41,570 nt of DNA from Actinomycetes bacterium (lineage in GTDB: Bacteria; Actinomycetota; Acidimicrobiia; Acidimicrobiales; Palsa-688). The stretch is taken from the NCBI GenBank assembly GCA_021827225.1, contig JAKAXG010000001.1:1-41570 (forward strand), given 5' to 3'. Positions 9,931 through 16,612 of this stretch are shown here, piece after piece; within the stretch, counting starts at the first letter, position 1, and the number at the start of each line of letters is the position of its first letter. The translations under genes were made by a program, and so were the position numbers. Below the pieces are notes generated by a model, which did not search any database, was not told where the DNA came from, and saw only the letters and a list, made by a program, of their open reading frames with translations.

Positions 9931-10350
9931 TCAGAGACCGACCCGGTGGGCCAGGGCGGCGTCGATGTGCGCGGCCACCCGCCGGCACAGGTCGGCGGAG
10001 GCCTCCTCGACGGCGTGGCGGCACCTGCGGGCCTCGTTGATGGCCGCGTCCAGACGCCGTTGGTAGTCGGGGCCGTCCCCTGCGGTGTCGCGTAGCTCCG
10101 ACAGGCGGCCGGTGGCGGCGTCGAAGTCCCGCAGCAGCTGCCGCCACGACTCGAACGGCTCGAGCATCTCCGCCGGGCCGTGCCGGCCGATGTCCGCGTG
10201 CACCGAGGCGGTGTCGACGCCGCGCCGGCGCAGCGCCAGGTGGTCGACGGAGGGCAGGACCCGCTCCACCCGGGCGGTCTCCCTCTGCACGCAGGTGATG
10301 ATCCGGACCAGCTGCTCCCCCTGCCCGCCAGCGGAATCGTCCAGCGTCAT
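9931..10350 (-). CDS. Conserved hypothetical protein, helical, putative box-regulon member
   Basis: 139 aa, soluble, rich in Arg, Ala and Glu and predicted mostly helical, with heptad-like segments such as RIITCVQRETARVERVL and RRLDAAINEARRCRHAVEEAS. I do not recognise a family. The ATG at 10350 has GAGGAGGA just upstream. Its promoter region carries a perfect 13-bp core of the box GACCTTGGGCCCT, with a CACACT -10 element 32.5 bp downstream, in common with the KAS III operon and WS/DGAT. It lies head to head with the 98-aa gene at 10616, which has its own box. A stress-regulon role is inferred from promoter structure only. Confidence 0.7.
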   Translation of the reverse strand: MTLDDSAGGQGEQLVRIITCVQRETARVERVLPSVDHLALRRRGVDTASVHADIGRHGPAEMLEPFESWRQLLRDFDAATGRLSELRDTAGDGPDYQRRLDAAINEARRCRHAVEEASADLCRRVAAHIDAALAHRVGL

Positions 10351-10383
10351 GTCGTCCTCCTCCACGCGGCCTGCAACCGTTCC

Positions 10384-10427
10384 AGTGTGGGTCGGGTCCC
10401 CTGGCGCAGGGAAGGGCCCAAGGTCGG
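10384..10427 (-). promoter_or_regulatory. Regulon box A and -10 element, directed at gene 9931-10350
   Basis: Minus-strand CCGACCTTGGGCCCTTC occupies 10411-10427, and CACACT (-10) occupies 10384-10389; centre-to-centre distance 32.5 bp. The 13-base core (10413-10425) is identical to that of box B at 16407-16419. The spacing would put the bound factor at about -42, an activator position. Confidence 0.65.
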
Positions 10428-10527
10428 TTGTGGCCCGTGCGGTCCGGCCGGTGAGGCCGTCGGGGAACCGGCCAGGATCCCCGGCCCGGCACCCCCCAGA
10501 ACGGGTGAGCGCCACCGCGCCCGGGCC

Positions 10528-10571
10528 GGGACCTCCGGCCCTGACGGTCGCCGGACCGCCGCTGGCAGGAT
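10528..10571 (+). promoter_or_regulatory. Regulon box E and -10 element, directed at gene 10616-10912
   Basis: GGGACCTCCGGCCCTGA at 10528-10544 matches box B at 13 of 17 positions, and CAGGAT (-10) at 10566-10571 is again centred 32.5 bp downstream. The predicted transcript starts near 10578 and reaches the SD sequence GGGAGG at about 10606. The region 10351-10615 therefore holds two divergent promoters of the same type. Confidence 0.6.
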
Positions 10572-10615
10572 CGTCGGGCTGGTCCGCAGTACCCGCGGCC
10601 GACCCGGGAGGTGGC

Positions 10616-10912
10616 ATGAGCGACGCATTCACCGACAGGACGCCCGAAGCCGTCAGCCTGGAGGTCCGGGCGTACCGGCACGGGAAGCTGGTCCACCGCG
10701 AGCTGTGCGAATCGGAGGACGCCGCCGCCCTGGCCGTCGACGCCTGGTCCGACTTCGAGGACGTCGAGTGCCGGGTCGTCGACCTGACCGGGCCCGACCA
10801 GCAGGACCACCCGGACGGGGAACCGGCCGGGCTCCCCGGCCCGGAGGAGGAGTTCCCGGAGTCGACCGAGTCGGACCGGCTGGTCGCCGAGTCCCGCCGG
10901 TTCAGCGACTGA
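10616..10912 (+). CDS. Small acidic hypothetical protein, putative box-regulon member
   Basis: 98 aa, not recognised. The N-terminal half (SLEVRAYRHGKLVHRELCESEDAAALAVDAW, described only by its ends) looks like a compact alpha/beta unit; the C-terminal 40 residues are Pro/Glu/Asp-rich and probably disordered. The ATG follows GGGAGGTGG with good spacing, which fixes the start. The gene ends 11 nt inside the convergent EAL-DICT gene. A box/-10 pair upstream (10528-10571) links it to the 9931 gene and others. No signal peptide or membrane segment is visible. Confidence 0.65.
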   Translation: MSDAFTDRTPEAVSLEVRAYRHGKLVHRELCESEDAAALAVDAWSDFEDVECRVVDLTGPDQQDHPDGEPAGLPGPEEEFPESTESDRLVAESRRFSD

Positions 10913-12194
10913 GCGCCGCCGGGGCGGACCCCTCCTTCACCGGGGTCACCCAGCGGAGCAGCCGGCGGGCCGCCCCCACGACCAGGTCCCGGTCGTGGGT
11001 GATGGCGTAGTCGAACTCGCGCTGCATGTCCGGCGCCGCCGTCCCGCAGTCCCGTGCCAGCAGGGCGCCGGCGAAGTGGGGGCCCACCACCACCACGTTC
11101 CACTCTTCGATCAGGGGGTCGCCGGCGGGCAGGTCCACGGCCATGACCCGCGGCGATCCGCTGTCGCCCAGCCCGGCGGCGAGGGCGGCGGCGAACACGC
11201 TGCGCCCGCCCAGCTCGGCGTAGCGGCGCCGGGTCCTGGTGGAGAAGTGACGGGCCTCCTGGAAGCAGCCGATGAGCGCGACGGACTGCCCCCCGACCAT
11301 CGCCTGATCCTCGAGGTGCCTGCTCATGGGCAGGAGCAGCTCCTTGGTGGCCCGCCCCACCGGCAGGCGGGAACTGGCCAGCGAGAACGGCGTCGAGCGC
11401 TGATCGGCGCCCGCCGCCGGCCGGAGCGGGAACGGGTGGTCCACGCCGCTCACGCCGGCGGGCAGCGGAGCGGGACGGCCGTACAGCCACCCCTGGCCGT
11501 AGGTGGCGCCGAGCACCCGGGCCGCCCGCTCGTGCGCCGGGGTCTCTATGCCCTCCGCCAGGATCGTCGCTCCGGTCGCCTCCGCGTAGGCCCGCACGCC
11601 GTTGGCGACCGCCGCGGTGTGGGCCCGGTCCTGGCCGTGCAGGAGGGACATGTCCAGCTTCACCACGTCGGGCTGGATGAACGGCAGCAGGGCCAGCGAG
11701 TCCGGCTCGGCGCCGACGTCGTCGAGAGCCACTCCCCAGCCCGAGGCGCGGACCCGCTCAGCGGCGGCGAGCAGACCGGCGGGGTCCTCGCCGATGCGTC
11801 GCTCGGCGAACTCGACCACCACCCGCAGGGTGTCACCGGCCCTGGCTATCACCGCCTCCAGATCGGCGGGGCAGGCCGCGCCGAGGGCGGCCGGCTCCAC
11901 GTTGACGAACCAGCTGACGCGGCCATCCAGGCGGGCGCCGGCGGCGGTTTCCAGCGCCGTCGCCCGGCAGATCCAGTCCAGCTCCGGGAGGCTACCGGCC
12001 CGCTCGGCGGCGGCGAACAGCCGGGCCGGCGACTCCAGGGCGGAGCCGCGGGGTCCGCGGGCCAGCGCCTCGAAGCCGGCGACCGCGCCGCTGTCGAGGT
12101 GCACCAGCGGCTGGAACACGCACGACACCCGGCGGGCGTCGAGGATCTCCCGGAACAGCGCCGGGGCCGGATGTTCGATGTCTGCTACCGCCAC
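10902..12194 (-). CDS. EAL-DICT protein, putative c-di-GMP phosphodiesterase
   Basis: 430 aa. Residues 8-245 are an EAL domain that retains the usual metal and substrate residues: E42 in FEALAR, N98 in VNVEPAAL, E128, D158/D159 in ALDDVGAE, K179 in DVVKLDMSL, E214/E217 in AEGIET and Q234 in YGQGWLYGRP; hydrolysis of c-di-GMP is therefore plausible. Residues about 270-415 fit the DICT sensory domain (SRHLEDQAMVGGQ, LIGCFQEARHFS, IEEWNVVVVGPHFAGAL), known from light- and c-di-GMP-linked proteins. GTG start. It is the last gene of the KAS III/acyl-CoA ligase operon, 46 nt downstream, suggesting coupling of lipid synthesis to second-messenger signalling. Confidence 0.85.
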   Translation of the reverse strand: MAVADIEHPAPALFREILDARRVSCVFQPLVHLDSGAVAGFEALARGPRGSALESPARLFAAAERAGSLPELDWICRATALETAAGARLDGRVSWFVNVEPAALGAACPADLEAVIARAGDTLRVVVEFAERRIGEDPAGLLAAAERVRASGWGVALDDVGAEPDSLALLPFIQPDVVKLDMSLLHGQDRAHTAAVANGVRAYAEATGATILAEGIETPAHERAARVLGATYGQGWLYGRPAPLPAGVSGVDHPFPLRPAAGADQRSTPFSLASSRLPVGRATKELLLPMSRHLEDQAMVGGQSVALIGCFQEARHFSTRTRRRYAELGGRSVFAAALAAGLGDSGSPRVMAVDLPAGDPLIEEWNVVVVGPHFAGALLARDCGTAAPDMQREFDYAITHDRDLVVGAARRLLRWVTPVKEGSAPAALSR

Positions 12195-12240
12195 GCTGCA
12201 TGTTGTCGGATTCCACCACCGCCACGTTTAGTGCTCGCTG

Positions 12241-14121
12241 TCACCCGGCGTACATCTCGTCGATGGCCTCGGCGTAGCGGTCGTAGACCACGGCGCGCCG
12301 CACCTTCATGGTGGGGGTCAGCTCCCCCCGGGTGGCGGTCAGCTCGTGCGGCAGGATCCGGAACCGGCGTATGCCCTCAGCGTGGGACCGCCGGGCGTTC
12401 ACCTTCTCCACCGCGGCGGATATCTCCGCCTCCAGGTCGGGGTCGGCGGACAGCGCCTCGTAGTCCTCGAGCTTGTGGTGGCGGCGGGCCCACCGGCTGA
12501 GCTCGTCGGGATCCAGCGCCACCAGCGCCCCCAGGTAGCGGCGGCCCTCGCCGACGACGACCGCCTCCGAGATCAGCGGGTGATCGCACAGGTCGGTCTC
12601 GATGTCCTGCGGGGCGACGTTCTGGCCGGCGGCGGTGATGATCAGGTCCTTCTTCCGGCCGAGGACCCGGAGCGAGCCGTCGGGCTCGAACGCCCCGGTG
12701 TCACCGGAGTGCATCCAGCCCTCGTCGTCGATCAACGCCGCCGTCGCCGCCGCGTCGTCGAGGTAGCCGACGCACACGTTGCCCCCCTTGACCAGGATCT
12801 CGCCGTCGGGAGCCAGCCTGACGTGGATGCCCGGCAGCGGCTTGCCGACCGTGCCGATCCGGTTGTCGCCCGGTCGGCTCCCGGTGGTGGGGCCGCAGTC
12901 CTCGGTCTGTCCGTAGATCTGCAGGAGCGGCAGGCCCACGGCCGAGAACCACCTGACCAGGTCGGGATGGATCGGCGCGGCGGCGCTCACCACCACCCGG
13001 GCCCGGTCCAGGCCCAGCTGGTGGCGGATGACCGCACCGAGCGTGCGGTCCAAGGTCTCGTGCAGTCCGAGCACCGCCAAGTTGGGCGTCCGCCCGTCCT
13101 GTCCGGCGTCGACCTTCTGCAGGCCCAGTTCCACGTAGCGCTCCACCGAGTGCCGGAGCAGCAGGGGCTGGCCTTCCAGGCTGTCGAGCACCGCCTGGCG
13201 CAGCTTCTCCCAGACCCGGGGAACGGCCAGGAAGATGGTTGGCCGGCAGGCCGGCAGGTCCTCTGCGACGGTGGCCAGGCTGCGGGCGAACCAGGTCTCG
13301 CCGGTGACGGCGACGGGGAGGAACTCGCTGATCATCCGCTCGGCGATGTGGCTGAGGGGCAGGAAGGACAGGAGCCGCTCCCCTTCCCCGATCCCGTAGA
13401 CGGGAGTGACCTGCCGGGCGGTCCACATGATGTTGCCGTGGGTGAGCATGGCCCCCTTGGGCGGTCCGGTGGTGCCGCTGGTGTAGACGATCGTGGCCAG
13501 GTCCGAGGGCCGCACCGCCGCCGCTCGGGCCTCGACGGCGACCGGGTCCCGTCGGAGCAGGTCGGCCCCCAGCGACTCCAGTTCGTCGAAGCCGATGATG
13601 GACGAATCGGTCGCCCGGCGGGCGCCGTCGGCCAGGATCACGTGGTGCAGGGCGGGCACCTGGTCGCGGATCTGGAGCACCTTGCCCAGCTGGCTGTGCG
13701 AGTCGACGAAGCAGGCCACGGCCCCGGAGTGGCCCAGGGCGTAGGAGACCTGCTCGGGTGAGCTGGTGGGGTAGACGGGAACGGTCACGTTGCCGTCGGT
13801 CAGGCCACCCAGATCGAACAGGTGCCACTCCGGCCGGTTGGCCGAGAGGATGGCGATGCGGTCGCCGGGCTCCACGCCGATCGCGGCCAGGCCGGCCGCC
13901 ACCCGGCGGGCCCGGAGGTGGTAGTCGGACCAGGTGGCCACCTCCCAGCTCCCGCCGGCCGACCGCCAGCGCATGGCCGTCTGCTCCGGCCGCCGCCGGG
14001 CGTTCGACGCCAGCGCCTCGACCACCGTGGTCCCCTGCACGGCCGGGACCCCGACTGGACGGGGCTCAGCGGCCCAGGGGGTGCGGATACGGGGAATCGG
14101 GAGACTGCCAACCGCTTTCAT
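12241..14121 (-). CDS. Long-chain acyl-CoA synthetase, FadD15/FAA type
   Basis: 626-aa adenylate-forming enzyme of the long-chain (AMP-forming) subfamily, longer than the enzyme at 7544. Motifs: IVYTSGTTGPPKGAMLTHGN, LSFLPLSHIAERM, the linker with YGQTEDCGP, WMHSGDTGAFEPDGSLRV, GRKKDLIITAAGQNVAPQDIE, and the ending RRFRILPHELTATRGELTPTMKVRR typical of FAA1/FadD15 enzymes. The SD GAGAAGG stands 9 nt before the ATG. It lies 14 nt downstream of the KAS III-like gene in the same operon and may supply the acyl-CoA primer used by the ketosynthase; that link is inference. Confidence 0.9.
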   Translation of the reverse strand: MKAVGSLPIPRIRTPWAAEPRPVGVPAVQGTTVVEALASNARRRPEQTAMRWRSAGGSWEVATWSDYHLRARRVAAGLAAIGVEPGDRIAILSANRPEWHLFDLGGLTDGNVTVPVYPTSSPEQVSYALGHSGAVACFVDSHSQLGKVLQIRDQVPALHHVILADGARRATDSSIIGFDELESLGADLLRRDPVAVEARAAAVRPSDLATIVYTSGTTGPPKGAMLTHGNIMWTARQVTPVYGIGEGERLLSFLPLSHIAERMISEFLPVAVTGETWFARSLATVAEDLPACRPTIFLAVPRVWEKLRQAVLDSLEGQPLLLRHSVERYVELGLQKVDAGQDGRTPNLAVLGLHETLDRTLGAVIRHQLGLDRARVVVSAAAPIHPDLVRWFSAVGLPLLQIYGQTEDCGPTTGSRPGDNRIGTVGKPLPGIHVRLAPDGEILVKGGNVCVGYLDDAAATAALIDDEGWMHSGDTGAFEPDGSLRVLGRKKDLIITAAGQNVAPQDIETDLCDHPLISEAVVVGEGRRYLGALVALDPDELSRWARRHHKLEDYEALSADPDLEAEISAAVEKVNARRSHAEGIRRFRILPHELTATRGELTPTMKVRRAVVYDRYAEAIDEMYAG

Positions 14122-14135
14122 GGAGAACACCCTTC

Positions 14136-15011
14136 TCAGAGTCGGTACACCGCCGCCCCGGCGGTGATGCCTGCGCCGGCGGCCACCAGGAGCGTCGTCA
14201 GGACGGCGGCTCCCGGGCGGTCGCGGTAGCGGACCTCCTCGACCACCGCGATCAGCCCGACGGTGTGCAGACCGGGCGGCGCGGTGACGAACCGGGCGGG
14301 GGGGATCCCGGTTTTCGCCGCCACCCGCTCGGCGACGCCGGGCCCCCCCGGGGCGAGGAGGACCAGGTCGACCGACCCGGCCGGCAGGCCTTCCACCTGC
14401 ATGACCCTCCCGGCCGCGTCGGCTGCCGCGTCGGCCAGCCGATCGGGATAGTCCGCGCTGCGCTGCACGGCCAGGACGTTCCGCCCGTGCTCGAACCGGA
14501 CCGTCGAGCGGAACGACTCTCCCCCGTCGTCGTGGTTGCACCAGGCGAACGGCCCCAGCCCCGGACCGTCGTCGCTCCAGCGGCACACCACCGCCCCCCC
14601 GGCCGGGGAGAAGGGGAAGGAGGGGGCCAGGCCGTGCCCGGGGTCGGCGTCGCTGGCCACGATGAGGGCCGTCGAGATGGTGCCGGACCGGAGGAAGCCG
14701 TCGACTATCTCCAGGCCGGTGAGGACGCCGCAGCTGCCGTTGGCGACGTCGAAGGAGAACGTCCCCTTCCCTGCGGGGAACGGGTCCGCCGGGTTGACGC
14801 CCATGTCCTGCTGGATGAGCGGGGCCAGGGCCGGCTCCCCCAGGTTCCGGTCGTGGTAGAGACCGGCGTTGACCAGCAGATCGACGTCGCCCGGTCGGCG
14901 GCCGGCGCGCTCGAGCGACCGACGGCCGGCCCGGTCGGCCAGCCGCAGACCCGAGCGGTGCGAGCGCCACCCGCCCCTGACGGTCGTGGCCGCTTCAATG
15001 ATGGTGGGCAT
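14136..15011 (-). CDS. KAS III-like protein lacking the Cys-His-Asn triad, putative non-catalytic partner
   Basis: 291 aa with a thiolase/FabH fold clearly related to the upstream protein. Ungapped alignment of FDVANGSCGVLTG (residues 87-99) to FDISNACAGMLTG of the upstream enzyme puts Ser93 at the nucleophile position, with a Cys displaced by one. DLVLLA (215-220) aligned to DHVIPH puts Ala220 at the catalytic histidine, and Pro246 falls at the asparagine. All three catalytic positions are thus altered, while the core fold is kept. Known precedents are inactive subunits of heterodimeric KAS III enzymes such as PqsB. It overlaps the KAS III gene by 17 nt, consistent with 1:1 synthesis. SD GGTGAAC. 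Confidence 0.8.
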   Translation of the reverse strand: MPTIIEAATTVRGGWRSHRSGLRLADRAGRRSLERAGRRPGDVDLLVNAGLYHDRNLGEPALAPLIQQDMGVNPADPFPAGKGTFSFDVANGSCGVLTGLEIVDGFLRSGTISTALIVASDADPGHGLAPSFPFSPAGGAVVCRWSDDGPGLGPFAWCNHDDGGESFRSTVRFEHGRNVLAVQRSADYPDRLADAAADAAGRVMQVEGLPAGSVDLVLLAPGGPGVAERVAAKTGIPPARFVTAPPGLHTVGLIAVVEEVRYRDRPGAAVLTTLLVAAGAGITAGAAVYRL

Positions 15012-16092
15012 GGCCGTTCACCAGCTCCTCGTCGGCTCGAAACAGGACCACCCCGATGACGATGCCCGACGCCAGAGCGATCAGCGCCACCGTTTCTCCC
15101 CCGGTCACCCGGCCGGCTTCCATCTCCTCGACCAGGGCCACCGTGTGGGTCGTCGAGGCGGTGTTGCCGTAGGTCTCCACCGTCGTGACCGCCGGATGGG
15201 CGGGCGCACCACCCAGGGCCGCGGTCACCTCGGCCATCCCCTTGCGGATGGCCCGGGCCGACGTCTGATGCGGAATCACGTGGTCCACGCCGCTGATGTC
15301 GAGACCGGCCAGGTCCAGCGCCTCCTGCAGCAACTGGGGGGTGTCCCTGATCGCCGCCTTCTGCAGGGTCCTCGACTGGGTGAACATGCGGGCACCCGGC
15401 TCGTGGTCGGCCGGGTAGGCCAGGCACAGCCGGCTGTGCTCGGCGACGGTGGTGAACCCGGCCACGCTGATCCCTCCCTGCCCCTCCGCCGCCCGCTCCA
15501 CCAGCAGAGCGGCTCCTGCGTCGCCCAGGGTCAGCGATGCCAGCTCACGGCTCATTACGTTGCGCACGTGGTGGGCGGCGTTGCGGCCCAGCTGGGAGAT
15601 GTACTCGCCGCTCACGACCAGGCCCCGGGTGATGACGCCCCGGCGGATCCAGTTGTTGAGGACGAACACCCCGGTGAGCATCCCGGCGCAGGCGTTGGAG
15701 ATGTCGAAGGTCATGGCCCCGGTCGCCCCCAGCCGGGTGGCCACAGCCAGGGCGGTGGTGGGCTCCAGATACTGCACCAGCCCGCCCCGGTACTTGGTGA
15801 TGCTGCAGTTGACGACCACCTCGAGATCCGAGCCGGTGCGTCCGCTGGATCGCAGGCAGTCCTCGGCGGCGGCGGTGGCCAGGCTCAGGGAGTCGTGCTG
15901 GCCGTCGGAGATCCTCCGTTCGCGGATGCCGGTCAGCCGCTCCAGGTCGATCCGGGTGCGGTGGCGGGTGGAGCGCATCAGGTCGCCGGTGACCAGCCTG
16001 GTGTCCGGCAGGTACCGTCCGGCGCCGGCGATCCGGGCCGTGTAGGGCGCCTCCGGGCCTCCCGGGCTGCGCTCGCTCATCAGCCAGGTCAT
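14995..16092 (-). CDS. 3-oxoacyl-ACP synthase III (KAS III/FabH family)
   Basis: 365-aa condensing enzyme. The triad is intact: C135 in DISNACAGMLTG, H275 in DHVIPHQTSAR and N310 in ETYGNTASTTH. Such enzymes perform decarboxylative or head-to-head Claisen condensation of acyl thioesters. ERLTGIRERRI and the oxyanion region TLGDAGAALLVE are also typical. The start ATG 16092 follows AAGGTGGAG; a second ATG five codons on is possible. The C-terminus is unusually His-rich (GHAHHH). It is the second gene of the operon starting with the 53-aa ORF and overlaps its degenerate paralogue, so a two-subunit enzyme is suspected. It is not in a fab cluster, so a role outside ordinary fatty acid elongation is likely. 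Confidence 0.87.
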   Translation of the reverse strand: MTWLMSERSPGGPEAPYTARIAGAGRYLPDTRLVTGDLMRSTRHRTRIDLERLTGIRERRISDGQHDSLSLATAAAEDCLRSSGRTGSDLEVVVNCSITKYRGGLVQYLEPTTALAVATRLGATGAMTFDISNACAGMLTGVFVLNNWIRRGVITRGLVVSGEYISQLGRNAAHHVRNVMSRELASLTLGDAGAALLVERAAEGQGGISVAGFTTVAEHSRLCLAYPADHEPGARMFTQSRTLQKAAIRDTPQLLQEALDLAGLDISGVDHVIPHQTSARAIRKGMAEVTAALGGAPAHPAVTTVETYGNTASTTHTVALVEEMEAGRVTGGETVALIALASGIVIGVVLFRADEELVNGHAHHH

Positions 16093-16148
16093 GACTCCAC
16101 CTTCGCCCGCCGCCCCTCCGGCCACCAGTGGCGAAAGCCTCTCGTCGG

Positions 16149-16310
16149 TCAGCGCCTGGGTAGAAGCGCGTTGAGCTCCCACCCGGCGGCCTGCACCTGC
16201 CGCCAGCTCTCGAGCTCCTCCTCCTCGTCGGCCGCCGCCCTGACGTGGTCGAGGGCCTTGGAGAACACGTCCATGAGCCGGTCGAACTCGTGCCTGGTCT
16301 GACGATCCAT
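16149..16310 (-). CDS. 53-aa hypothetical protein, first gene of the KAS III operon
   Basis: A short but convincing gene: ATG at 16310 preceded by GGGAGG with 6-nt spacing, ending in TGA at 16149, 56 nt before the KAS III start. The product begins MDRQTRHEFDRLMDVF, is helical, contains the acidic run DEEEELESW and two further tryptophan/leucine positions near the C-terminus (GWELNALLPRR). I recognise no family. It could be a small adaptor for the ketosynthase pair. Its promoter carries box D with a TACCGT -10 element, placing transcription start about 20 nt before the ATG. Confidence 0.6.
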   Translation of the reverse strand: MDRQTRHEFDRLMDVFSKALDHVRAAADEEEELESWRQVQAAGWELNALLPRR

Positions 16311-16336
16311 CCCGCACCTCCCGGGTAACAGGCGGG

Positions 16337-16379
16337 ACGGTACGGAGCCGGCCGGCTGGTGGCCAGGGACTTAGGACTC
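16337..16379 (-). promoter_or_regulatory. Regulon box D and -10 element of the KAS III operon
   Basis: Minus-strand GAGTCCTAAGTCCCTGG occupies 16363-16379 (12 of 17 identical to box B), and the -10 TACCGT occupies 16337-16342, centre distance 31.5 bp. On the plus strand the core reads GGGACTTAGGACTC, close to the GGGACTT half-site of the mycobacterial DosR palindrome. Predicted transcription start about 16330, followed closely by the SD and ATG of the 53-aa gene. Confidence 0.55.
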
Positions 16380-16404
16380 GCTGTCCCCGCCCGGCGCCCG
16401 GGCC

Positions 16405-16448
16405 GTGACCTTGGGCCCTGGCAGCCGCTTCCGGCCGGCGCCCACCGT
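16405..16448 (+). promoter_or_regulatory. Regulon box B and -10 element, directed toward the HAD-ATPase gene
   Basis: GTGACCTTGGGCCCTGG at 16405-16421 and CACCGT at 16443-16448, centre distance 32.5 bp. The core is identical to box A. The predicted start near 16455 leaves a leader of about 150 nt before the HAD-ATPase start. Boxes D and B lie 42 bp apart, facing away from one another in the divergent intergenic region 16311-16612. Confidence 0.6.
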
Positions 16449-16512
16449 GGGGACACGGTCGCCTCGCCGCCGGCCGGGGCGGTTGCAGGATCCTCCCGGG
16501 GCTGTCGTAGGG

Positions 16513-16531
16513 CTCCCGGCGGCCTCGGGAG
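16513..16531 (+). other. Hairpin plus short tandem repeat in the HAD-ATPase leader
   Basis: CTCCCG (16513-16518) pairs with CGGGAG (16526-16531) around a 7-nt loop. Immediately downstream is a tandem repeat whose unit is GATCGGCGGCGG (two copies, about 16541-16566). Together they fill most of the leader between box B's -10 element and the coding region; whether they act as an attenuator or end a short RNA cannot be told. Confidence 0.35.
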
Positions 16532-16600
16532 GGCGGCGGCGATCGGCGGCGGTGATCGGCGGCGGGCCGTTCGCCCCTAACCGCCGCCACCGCCCGGGTG

Positions 16601-16606
16601 CAGGCT
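16601..16606 (+). promoter_or_regulatory. Possible leaderless -10 (CAGGCT) for the HAD-ATPase gene
   Basis: CAGGCT is followed by exactly 6 nt and the GTG at 16613, the same geometry as the possible leaderless starts at 38366 and 40308. No SD is present. This would be a second, box-independent promoter. Confidence 0.35.
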
Positions 16607-16612
16607 GGCCGT

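Noticed and set aside
12701..13828. Alternative minus-strand frame inside the long-chain acyl-CoA ligase
   Set aside because: Arg/Pro/Gly-rich shift-frame translation; the correct frame carries every adenylation-domain motif without interruption, so no frameshift is indicated.
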